DNA of 64,000 nt. It comes from Cardinalis cardinalis (Eukaryota; Chordata; Aves; Passeriformes; Cardinalidae). Positions 1-10,103 of this stretch are shown piece after piece; the first letter of the stretch is position 1, and each line of letters opens with the position of its first letter. The position numbers and the translations under genes were made by a program. The notes under the pieces were generated by a model that was not told the DNA's origin, searched no databases, and worked only from the letters and a program-made list of their open reading frames with translations. Location of the stretch: NCBI GenBank assembly GCA_014549065.1, contig JACDOX010000302.1, positions 323,080 to 387,079 on the forward strand. Direction: 5' to 3'.

Positions 1-62
1 GGAAAGGGAGATGGAAAGGAGAAGGAAAGGGAAGGGGGAAGGATAAAGGAAAAAGGAAAAAC
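1..62. repeat. purine-rich simple tract (GGAAA/GGGAA)
   Basis: Nearly every base from 1 to 62 is A or G, made of short ggaaa, gggaa and aggaaaa blocks. It is a low-complexity intronic tract and may continue upstream of the window. Confidence 0.7.
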
Positions 63-3000
63 TTTGCCTTATTCGTTGAGAATTTCTAACTCCTGAAGTA
101 GCTCCCTAAGAACCATTTCTAAATGCAGTTCATGGTGCACCAAAGGANTTTGCCTGCTGGTGATCTAAGAGGTGCAGAGGCTCTGGAAGAAGAGTTTTGG
201 CAGTGGATTTCTGAGCAAAGGCTGTGTGGGTCACCCTGCACGAAGCAGGAGACGTCAACCAGAAATGGTTTTAGATTGAAGTAAGATTAAAAGGCTGAGA
301 TTAAAGAGGGGAATATATGAAATAGGCTCCAAAATTGTTGCCTGTCTTTCACAAGACTCTTTTTGTGGTTTGTTTAATGCCAGTGCTAGCTCAAAAATAT
401 GGTCCTTACTCGTCTACAGAGAAATTAGGATAAAAAACACTCTTTGGGTGGGGGAAGAAATCATGTTGTTTCCATTAAGGTCTTAATGAGACCTAAAATT
501 CTGTAAACAAAATGGATGTTGATTTGACAGCTAAGTGCCTGGTGAATAAAGGATCCTACCATTGCTTTTTGTGCTTTTTCTTGCTTTATTCATGATCTGA
601 CAACTAGAAACATCTTTGTTTTCATGTTTTAGGCACAATGATAAATGAATTAAAATTTCTAGACTTTGAGACAGATTTTTTTTGGTAATTTATGTGTAAA
701 TGCAAATTTCACGCAGTATTTTTCTCCTGATACTTTTGTTGCTGCTTATATAGTCAAGATAAAACTTTTTCCATCAGCAGTCATGGATGTTTCCATTTCA
801 GTGGGTTTAGTGTGGAATAAGTGCTTTTGTTTTTATGAATCTCATATATTTGGAGCCTATTTGTTGGGAATATAAAATCAAAGCAATTTTCCATCTTTGC
901 AGACTGTTATATTTGACTATAAATATTTGAATATATAAGGCAGCTCCTTCATATTACATATATGCAATTTATGTGTTGTTTTAAAGTCATGTCACTTATT
1001 TGACAATAGATTTAAAGATACATTCAAGAGCCAGAAGAATTTTGTGAGACATAAAGCTCCATCATGAACTATGCAGACTCTGGTTTTCAAAATATTTAAA
1101 AAGTATTAATTCTTACTAGTTAAATGATAATATTTAATTATTATGTAAACTAATTAAAATATTAGTAACTATTTAGTGGTTTTACAAAGAGCTACCACAG
1201 TGCATTTCCAGAGATTATGGCAGAGTTTGATGTGTTACAAAGCTGACAAGTGGGAGCTCTGAATGGTTTCAGTAGGTCTTAATCTGTTCTTACTGTGTTG
1301 GCAACATGAAAGAACTTGCATGCTGAGCTCAGTCTCTTCATTGCTGTTTAAGCTCTGACAAAGTGATGTCTTCATTTTCTTCTTCAGTTTCCTCCCATCT
1401 CATTTTGTGCCATTCCAGTAGAAAATGTCTATATCTACATCTTGGTGCTTTTGCATTTAAGATAGAAACAATCCTCCAAAACTATGTTAGAACATTTAAT
1501 AACATTTTCCCAGATACAGTCTATTCCTGATTTAGATTTCTGTACAGATCTAATTGGGGTGAAGCTGCTGCTGTGTCTCACTGAATCCCAGGTGTGGTTG
1601 CACAGTGGAGTAGATGCAGAGAGGAAAAAGTAAACTGGCTTTTCATCCTCATGATGTATTAAATGCAATGCTGTTGTTCCTAACATTTGGGAGAAATGAG
1701 GAGTGGAATTATAATGGGGAATGTTTTGGTCCCATGTGCTTCACTGTCTTGGTTTTAGCATTGACTGCCAAAAATCTGAATTTCTTGCTGCATCCCTTCT
1801 CAGGAAAACTATGGTACAATCTTTTGGAGGTTACTGTATTATGAAGATTCNTTTAAAGTAACTGTTTTGTAAAAGTGAGGCCAAATGGGCCTAAATTTCA
1901 GCTCTTGGAATAATTTATGAAGTGCTGACAAGCCAAGAGCAAGGCAAGAGCAGGAGTTCATAGCAGAAACAAGTCATTCAGCACCTACCTTCAACATTAT
2001 TGTTTTGTTATCGTTTATAAAGCTGAGAGGGTGTTTGCATCTGCAGAATAATGAGGATTTATAGTTTCCAAGTTGTTAAAATATCACAATGACATGTAAA
2101 GATATTTTTCTAATGGCATTACTGTTACTGAAAATAACTGGGCTGTGGAGGTTTGCTGGAGGAATGAAATTTGGGCTGGAATTTATCGATGAAAACTCAG
2201 AATTGAGTAAAATGATGCTCAGATGAAACATTCCTCAGCTACAAGAGACTTCAGAATAGACTTGTTGACATCTCAGCAGCGTTTTCAGAAATCTGTCCAA
2301 ACCAATAAGATGCAGAAATCTTTTTTGTTTGTTTGCTTGTCTTTGTTTGCTAGCAGGGCTGAGTTTAACCACATGAGTAATCGTGTTTTACAAGGTCTGC
2401 TCTTTCTGGCTGCAAAACATCATCCTCGAAGGGAAAAGCTCCTGGCACTGAAACCAACACTTAAGTGCTTGCCTTGAAAGATGCACATCCTAAAGACAAG
2501 ATGTAAATAGAACTGAGCTCAGACCATTTCCTCTAAGGCTGTTTAGAATTGTATTTAGTCAAACACAGGTCTGGGGACTCAGAGTGTGGAGAACTCTGGA
2601 AAAATGTGTTGAGTCCCAGGTTCAGTTCTGCTTCAGTTCTNTCTGTAGAGCTTTACTCCAGTTTGTAGCTGAGAATAGTATTTGCTTCCAGTTTTTCTCC
2701 ATTTGAAATTACTTCATTAACTTTGAAGAGTCATTTTAATAACCTCAGAATTTGTTCAGTAAAAATTGAGAATATTAAGAATATTATGACAGCACTGAAA
2801 GATCCTTTTGTCAAGAGGAAGTGAATATGGCAGAGTCATACCTGTGCTCCTGGTTTGCTCTGTAGTGATTGATGGGTGACACTGTCCTGAATTCTGTATT
2901 AACTCCAATGAATTTATTAATTGAAGTAAGCAACAAGACTCTAATTCACTGATACATTTATATTTTCATTTTTGAAGGAATATGAGTATGTGAAGACTTG

Positions 3001-4444
3001 AAAAGTGAGAGCTAAAATAATTCTCAATATCCAGTTTGGTTTAAAATACTTTGTGATAGATGATTTTTTCAAAGTGAAAGAAATCCATTCTGATTTTTTC
3101 TCTGAGTAGCTAATAAAAACTTATTAGTTAACACGATAACAATTTAAATATTCTGATATAGAAACCTGATGTGCCACTGTAAGCAAGAGAATACATTTCA
3201 AGTCAGGACCTTTTTGGAGCACAGATTTCTGACCCAGTCATCTGGAGCTGTAGGTTTAACAGTTGGATATTAAGTGCTTTGTGGTGGTTCAATACCACAG
3301 TTACTGACTATAAATTCCAACTGCTCTTTTGGGACATTCCAGCTTCTCCCACATGCACAAGAGTTTCAGCTCTGATCCAAGTCCATGTGACCATAGGCTT
3401 GCCATGTGTATGATCTGTTAGTATAAATTAAATATCAATATAACCATACAGTGTTTTAATTGATTTCTGCTGTTTAAAAATATTCTTCCAGTTCTGGATT
3501 CCATGCACCTATGCACACACACTTCTCAGAATTGGAGATTGTTATGTAAAAACATAATGGGATGGTCTGATCACAGGCTGAAATTGTGTGGAAGAAGAAA
3601 TTGGTAGAAGAAAAATGGAAAGGAGGGATGGTAGGAAGAGAAGGGAGCAGTGAAATAGAGTAGAGAGAAAAATCTAAAACAATTCAGTTTAAAGGACTAG
3701 AACAAGGGGAACATGAAGAAAAATCCTGTGTGGGTTTGTNAAACAGCTTTTCTCTTGAGGAAAGGGTGAAATCCTGATTTAATGAATTGAGGCATGGACA
3801 ATGCTCTGCCCATAGTTTTGTGTTTGTGCAGAACAGAAACCTGCAGGTCCCTGTGAGGAGAAACACCTCAGAATGTCTCAAGAAACCCCTGGACCTGCTC
3901 CTTGCACCTTGTGGGGTCAGGGCACAGTGCCTCAGGCTGCTTTTCCATGGTAGAACTCTGGTGTGCTCTAACAGTGGCTCCTGAGTGTGTGTGTGCATCC
4001 TTTCCTTTCCTGCACCCTCTGCATGTCCTTCCCTGCCACCTGTGCCACTCTCATCCCCTGGCTGTTCCTGGCTTCCTTTGGAAAAACGAGGAAATATTGA
4101 CACCTGGAATGGCTGACCCAGAATCTGCATTTTCATTCCCAAAGGATTTAGGATTTCTTTGGATTTATTTCAGAAGTTGTTTCTATTTAATGCAAATGTT
4201 CAGTATTGGGTCTTTTAAACAATTCAGTTCTCCATTTTGAGCCAGTGCTGTTCTTCAAGTGAATGAGTTCAGTATTCCAGGGGAATTTGGGAAACACTGA
4301 GCATCTCTAAATCCTGCTCAGCCTTATGGGAACTGCAGATATTCCCCTCTTCTGAAGTAATAGCTTAAAATTGTTGCTAAGCAAGGGACATCTTCATTTT
4401 TTGAGAATTAACTTATATAATTTTATTTTGTTCTTTCTTTAAAG
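1..4444 (+). other. BCAS3: BCAS3 intron (3' part of upstream intron)
   Basis: AT-rich intronic sequence ending in the acceptor ...ctttaaag at 4443-4444. It opens with a purine-only simple tract at 1-62. I looked for the preceding BCAS3 exon (the part leading to the KPPPQISPSKS region) and for the 45-base alternative exon known in human, and found neither. The open frames here are short and lack exon-like composition. No recognisable transposon was seen. Confidence 0.75.
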
Positions 4445-4569
4445 CAAATCCAAACCAGCCCCACAGATTTCACCCAGTAAGTCTGTGGGAGGGGAGTTTT
4501 GTGTCGCTGCAGTCTTTGGAGCTTCAAGGTCATGGTTTGCAAACAATTCTGGTCTCAAACGAGAAAAAG
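4445..4569 (+). CDS. BCAS3: BCAS3 exon a (125 bp), start of the C-terminal region
   Basis: The first base completes a codon from the missing upstream exon. The frame then reads SKPAPQISPSKSVGGEFCVA, followed by an AVFGASRSWFANNSGLKREK block, and ends on a single G that joins AC of the next exon to make Asp. The acceptor is ctttaaag|C and the donor is AAAG|gttggt. This donor is weaker than the usual gtaagt. The block matches the BCAS3 family almost residue for residue; human has Met where this bird has Val before GGEFC. An in-frame open stretch continues into the intron to 4670, but the family match stops at KREK, which fixes the exon end. A reading that began translation at GTG 4485 would be an artefact, because this is an internal exon. 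The role is in the linker from the WD40 propeller into the BCAS3 domain. Confidence 0.93.
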
Positions 4570-5122
4570 GTTGGTACCTCACAGCATTAGGACTTGCATT
4601 TCAACTTAAATTCTTATTTTGTGACAGGTTTAAAGCAATTTGTGAATTTTGTTCCTTAAACTCAGGGTAATCGAGAATTTTAGGAACATTCTTAGNGGTG
4701 CTTTTGGTAAAATGTACAAGCAATTTTAATTAGTGAAATGAATAATTGCTCTTTTATTATGATACAGTGACAGAAACCCAACTTTGATAGGTCAGTCCAA
4801 AGGTGTGAAGTGGCACTGAAAAAATAGGAGGTAAGGATGAAACACCTTTGCTAAAGCAAATGTACAAGGTAGTTTGGAAATGTGTAGTCACCTGAACACA
4901 CCTTGGTGAGAAGTATCTCTTGTATGAGATATTCATACAATTGTGTGAAAATTGTGTGTTTTGCACAATTTTCTCTGTCTCTCCAGCCCTTTTGCTACTT
5001 TCAATTCACCTTTTTAGCTGCAAGCAAGAGAATTAAAATAACACCGAGCCTGCTATTTCTGCAAAAGCTTTTTCTGTTGCTGCTGTGCTGTTTCAAGGAG
5101 ATTTTCTCTCTTTCTGCCCCAG
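4570..5122 (+). other. BCAS3: BCAS3 intron, 553 bp
   Basis: A short intron between exons a and b. It begins gttggt and ends in a pyrimidine-rich acceptor, tctctctttctgccccag. No repeat or RNA gene was recognised. A perfect T-box half-site, aggtgtgaa, lies at 4801-4809, but a single such site is expected by chance. Confidence 0.85.
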
Positions 5123-5288
5123 ACCAGTCCAAGCAGTTTGTGGTGGAGTCCCTGTACATCATCAGCTGCTACGGGAGCCTGGTGGAGCACGTGCTGGAGC
5201 CGCGGCCGCTCAGCACCGCGCCCAAGATCAGCGACGACACCCCCCTGGAGATGGCCACCTGCCCCAGGGCCAGCTGGGCTTTGGTCAG
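5123..5288 (+). CDS. BCAS3: BCAS3 exon b (166 bp), core of the BCAS3 domain
   Basis: Two bases (AC) complete the Asp codon begun in exon a. The frame continues QSKQFVVESLYIISCYGSLV, then EHVLEPRPLSTAPKISDDTP, then LEMATCPRASWALV, and ends with AG, the first two bases of an Arg codon. The acceptor is ctgccccag|AC and the donor is GTCAG|gtacct. This is one of the most conserved parts of the protein and it identifies the gene with little doubt. Third codon positions are mostly G or C and the exon is far richer in CpG than the flanking introns, so it gives long shadow open frames on both strands and in the other + frames. Differences from human are conservative substitutions; no frameshift or stop is present. 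Confidence 0.96.
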
Positions 5289-6364
5289 GTACCTCACTCC
5301 TGGGCCTTCTCCTTCCTTTCATGCTTGGGATCTTGCTTTTTGAATGAGTTTTTTGTGGAAGGAAGAAGATTCAAGCCTTGCTTTCCATGCCGTTCTGNCA
5401 CTGTTCGTGTGCCTCAAGGGCAACTGAGCTTCTAAATCCTTCTCTACACGTGGAGCTAGGCATGAACATGTCTGTGAATCAATAGAGATCCTCATTAATT
5501 GGTGATTTTAAATGATCAGGTTGTAANTTTCTTTTTATATAAGGACTAGGAACGATTATTTTGGTAGTGTTGAAGTACAGAATTCTGCTGTGAGACATGA
5601 GCAAGGTTCCCACGATGAAGCATTGTGAGTTTTCCTGTGAGNAGCTGAAGGTACCATTTCTAAAGACAGTAGAAGAAATTATTCCTGACATGTGGAAGAA
5701 AGTAAAGAAAAATTGATGAGAAAGTGTTGTCAGTGCTTTTGACGTTTTAAAATATTTTTCTATCGATTTTTCTTGGCTCCTACCTTCCTTAGTGCTGCTT
5801 ATGGCTGGACTGGAGTGATCAATACTTGATTTACCAAGCTATTTAGGAATGGCCCACCCTAATTAAAATTACAACACAGACTTTGGGACCATTATTGTTG
5901 AAATGAGTAGGTTGTAATGGAATTGAAAATTCTAATTGGATCAATAATCCATAACTTTACACAGCTTTATTTTCACAGTAAGTGCTCAATGACTTCACAG
6001 GATGGAAGCAGTGGTAGTTAACAGAACAAAAAAGTTCCCCAGTTTCTCTTGTGTGTTTATATAACGTCAGCATGACATACAATGGTCCTAAACATATTTA
6101 CCAACTTAATCTAAACCTCCTTCCTGGGTTTTTTAATGCAATCCCTGCTGCAGTCCACAACCAAGTATTGTCTTTGCTTCACAGTCTGCACAATTTGGCC
6201 CTGCTGCTCCACTGCCTGTGGTGGATTGCAGTGTTTGAACAAGCTAATTTAAATAATTACAAACATTTTGTGAGCTTGTATAGATAATTGCATGTGATGA
6301 CAGAAACACTGATTTACATTCTCAGTATTAGCTGAAATATTAATAGTCTTGTGTTTTACCTCAG
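5289..6364 (+). other. BCAS3: BCAS3 intron, 1,076 bp
   Basis: An AT-rich intron from donor gtacct to acceptor ttttacctcag. It contains three isolated n bases and no recognisable repeat, RNA gene or open frame of interest. Confidence 0.85.
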
Positions 6365-6465
6365 AACTCCTCAGTGGAATGAACTCCAACCACCATTTAA
6401 TGCAAACCATCCACTGCTCCTGGCTGCAGATGCTGTGCAGTACTACCAGTATCTTCTGGCTGGCT
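6365..6465 (+). CDS. BCAS3: BCAS3 exon c (101 bp)
   Basis: The first base completes Arg (AG|A). The frame then reads TPQWNELQPPFNANHPLLLA followed by ADAVQYYQYLLAG and ends on a single T of a Leu codon. The acceptor is tacctcag|AACTCC and the donor is GGCT|gtgagt. The sequence is near-identical to vertebrate BCAS3, with Tyr-Tyr-Gln-Tyr where human has Tyr-Tyr-Gln-Phe. This exon is too short to stand out as an open reading frame; it was found by following the family sequence and splice phase. It continues the C-terminal BCAS3 domain. Confidence 0.95.
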
Positions 6466-7735
6466 GTGAGTAGCTGACAACTTCTTGTCTTGTCTCATGT
6501 GCNCGTTTTGAGCAGAGGGTGATTTTCCAAGTTCATTTTTCAGCCAATTTCAGTGGATGTTCAACCCCACAGTAGGGCTGTGTCTAACTCTGTTAGTANG
6601 GAGGGAGCAGTGAATGTAGTGTTGGGATTTTTGCCGTGAATCAGAGTTGTGAGGCTGTGAGAATCACCCACCAGATCCCATGAAATCCTCAGGGTTTCCT
6701 CACCTCATTCCTTCTCATGCTTTTAGCCATTTCCTCCTGTGAATTCCATAGCCAGTAATGAGTGCATCTGCATTTCCCTCTCCCTGGGAGCTCCTGGTTG
6801 CTGGGCTCCTTCCAGCCCCAGTCTCAGGCAGCTGCCTCCCTCAGGAGCCTTGGCACTGCTGCCAGGGATGCTTGCCCACCTGCCTTGGCCTGGGTCTTGC
6901 CCAGCCACATCATTCCCAGAGAGCCAATATTTCATGGCATGGCATGTTCAGAAACATTCACACACCTATAGCTCTCTATATATGATATATCTATATTCTA
7001 TAAATACACAAGCCCACACATTTTTATAATGGTTTTGTAGAAAAATGAGTATTTCTCTTTTATTTGNCAATTGAAAAGAGAGAGGGGTACTGACAGTGGG
7101 GAGCAGGTCTCTGTTCTGTTCAGGATCAAAGTGATGCAGCAGTTGAAGTCTCCCAAGGGAGCAGCTCCTGGCATCTGTTGAGGTTCTCCAGGGGAAACCA
7201 GAGCTGTGCACAGTTGTCAGTGCAGGCAGCTTTATGTGCCAGGGACACTTCAGCTGCACCACGTGGCCATGGGGGCCAGGAGGCACTTTGGATGGGGCTG
7301 GGGAAAGGGACACTGGGGCCAGATTGGGCCTGCTGCTTCTACCTGTCCATCTGCTGCTGCATCTGAGTCTTCTGGAAACCTGCAGAGGTTGAGTCTTCTG
7401 TGCTGCACAGAAAATTGGGATACGACTCAAAAGGTACAAAAGAATATGGAAAATTATTTAGGAGTACACAGCATCATTAGATTTGCATTTTGGCAGGATT
7501 TTTTTTTTGGTAGATTCCTGCCTTGTTTCACTTGTATCCCACAGAGTGAAACCAGGGATGGGTGGGGCTCATTTTGTGTATTTTATTTACATTTTATTAA
7601 CAGCTCAAATACTGTTCCACAGTACAGTATACAATGTGTACAAATACACACTTCAAATGGTTTAGTACTGAAAACTTTTTAAATAAAGAAGATTGAGTAA
7701 TAGCTAAATTCCAGCAAATTAATGAACTTAAAGGG

Positions 7736-7990
7736 GTTTTCCATATTTGGTNGAATTATCCCTTGTTTCCTTTGTGTGNCTTCTGTACNTTTCANNTGTT
7801 TTTTGTATATTTGAATTCACACAGTCATGTTCATGGCACATAATGGAATTGCCATGGAAATAGGTAACTTTGCATCACCAGAAAGTCTGACGTCCTCATT
7901 TCATACTTATTTCCTTTCTTTCTTATCTCTCCACTTTGAATTCATTTTTCCATTGCACAGTAGATGCAATATCTGAAACGAGGCCAGTTA
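7736..7990 (+). repeat. direct repeat, copy 1 (about 255 bp)
   Basis: This copy closely matches 9855-10103 in the same orientation, from gttttccatattt to about gatgcaatatctgaaa. Shared landmarks are ttcacacagtca, ggcacataatgg, aattgccatggaaa, caccagaaagtctg and gcacagtagatgcaat. Differences are scattered substitutions and small indels; by eye the match is about 85-90 percent. The copies start 2,119 bases apart. The element has no coding potential and no recognised family. Confidence 0.85.
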
Positions 7991-8269
7991 AAGAACCTGT
8001 GTTATTTGAATTATTAGACTTTTAACTCAGATTTTAATTCCCATATTAGGAATTCTTTAAGCTGGATGTGAAATGGAAAAAATAGTAGAATAATAACCAC
8101 TAAGGACAGCAGAATATCTAGAGGACATAATGCAAATGGTGATAACAGTGAAATTTGTGTCTGATTGTCTTTGAACTTNTGTCTTCTGGATTTATTCAGG
8201 CTGAAGCTCCTCAGTGAAGTCCCTGACAATGGAGTTTCCCACAAAAGCCACCTGTTAAAGAGCTGCTAA

Positions 8270-8780
8270 GCCCGGCTCAGGCTCTGCTTACCTGGGCTGG
8301 CTTTAGCTGCAGCCTGGCTTTGCTGTGCTCTAATTGCCAGCAAATGGCTCAGCCGGGGCTGAGGGGGGCTGGTCCATCTGTCTGCCACGTCAGTGGGAGA
8401 GGAGCCGTGGCGCCGTTTCAGGGTCACTATTTGTGGCTGTCTCTGGAGGTAGAATGCAGCAGTTTCTCTCCCTTTCTGTATAGCATTTCTGCCGATTGTT
8501 TGGCTCCATTAAGTGTGCAGGGGAAATAAAAGCCTGAATGACCAAGTCACAAGGGGGTATGGATAGACCCTTTCTTTGTCCACACTCAGAACATTGCATT
8601 AGGTCTCATTATCCATTTATAATAAGTGACCTTTGCCCCCTGGGTCATTGAAAAACCCTCAGTGTGCTTTTTAGCACAGAGTACCTCTGTCAGCAGCCGG
8701 GCAGAACAATGAGACGTCTGGCAGGCTGCTTGGAGGGCTGCACGGCCAGGTTTTCATAAATAAGAGGTTTGATGCCAAAA
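8270..8780. promoter_or_regulatory. candidate intronic regulatory element with DR1-type site
   Basis: A repeat-free, balanced-composition stretch lying between the two direct repeats. On the minus strand 8627-8639 reads ggggcaaaggtca, a good match to the DR1 nuclear-receptor site (two half-sites one base apart, as bound by HNF4, COUP-TF and RXR partners). A further ggtca half-site follows at 8643-8647 on the + strand. This is inferred from motif and texture only; conservation was not tested. Confidence 0.3.
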
Positions 8781-9854
8781 CACAGGGCCAAAATCTTCCT
8801 TAGTCTTTGAAAAATATGAACCAGGCCGGTGACTTCTTGTGCTAAACAGAGAATATTCAAAAAATCCTGCTTTAGGTTATCAACACATGGTTCAGCTTTT
8901 AATATTTTTAAAGAATCTGAAAGTTTTATTTGCAGCTAGAAANGAAGGAACAAGGAACCATTGTTTGAAGAAATGTTTTGTACAACAAGTGTCCAAGACC
9001 TTTATCCCAAGGGTATTTGTAAGTGGATCAGCACAGCTGTTTCCTTGCTTTGAGGTCATCTGTGACATCTGCTGCAGAAACCTGCATCAGTGTGTGCAGC
9101 TCGTGTCTACCTGAGCATGTTAGCACAGCTTGGGCTGCTGCACAGGTGAGAAAGTGGAAGTGAGGGATTTACAGCTTTCTGTAAGTTCATGGCTTGAAAG
9201 GGAACTTGCACGTTCAATTCCACAACCTGCTGGCCTGCTGGAAGTGTNAGGATCCTGCTCCAAACTCTGCAGTAGGTCAGAGAGAGTATCACCAGTCCTG
9301 AGAGCTCCTCTGGCAGAGCAGATTCCCATGAGTCCATCCCACAAACCCCTGGATTAATGACAATCCTCAGGTTTTCAGTGCTGGCTTTTAGGTATCAAAT
9401 ATTTCTCTAGACTCCTCACATTTAATACACAATATTCTACCTTATTTGTGTCTCTAATATTCCCTCTTTATTCACCTGTGTCCTGAGCAGCTTCCACGTC
9501 TAACCACAACACAAGGAAATCTAAGTCACATTTTATTCTTCCTAGATGTTTTTGCTAGAACATCAATAGCTTCATGTGGTGTAGTTAAAGTGTCCTGGCA
9601 GTGGGAGGAGAGTTGTGCCAGGCACTGCACGTGTGCACAGAAGGGTTTTGGGAGCTTTCTCCACAGAATTGCCAAGTTTTGTCATTAATTACTCTTTAAN
9701 TCCTGCTTTCTTCCTGCTGTTTGCTACTTAGGAATTAAGGTGCTTTGGGTTGTATAAACTCTTGAGGATGCTGTTAAAATGTCCATGACAATATCCTGGT
9801 TGTGTTCAGGTTTCTTTCAAATGAGTTCTTTCCTCTCTTTTACCAAGCCCTGAA

Positions 9855-10103
9855 GTTTTGCATATTTGCCTGACTTACCCCTTGTTTCCTTNGTGTGACT
9901 TCTGTACCTTTCACATGTTTTTTGCATGTTTGAATTCACACAGTCAGTGTTCATGGCACATAATGGAATTGCCATGGAAACAGGTAATCACCAGAAAGTC
10001 TGGCATCCTCATTTCATATTTATTTCCTTTCTTCCTCATCTTTCCACTCTGAATTNCCTTTTCTATTGCACAGTAGATGCAATTCCTGAAATATGGCAAA
10101 TTA
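9855..10103 (+). repeat. direct repeat, copy 2 (about 249 bp)
   Basis: Partner of the copy at 7736-7990, starting at gttttgcatatttgcc. A short deletion is visible at aggtaatcaccag, where copy 1 has aggtaactttgcatcaccag. The sequence between the copies is not itself repeated as far as I can see, so this is either two insertions of one unnamed element or a local duplication. Confidence 0.85.

Noticed and set aside
4801..4809. T-box half-site aggtgtgaa
   Set aside because: A single 9-base match is expected by chance in a window this size, and no second half-site is nearby.
5053..5435. Overlapping open frames on both strands over BCAS3 exon b
   Set aside because: Shadows caused by high GC at third codon positions of the true exon. 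Only the frame matching BCAS3 is kept.
6292..6345. Possible C/D box snoRNA (gtgatgaca ... ctga)
   Set aside because: The C- to D-box distance is too short, there is no terminal stem, and the host intron gives no further support.
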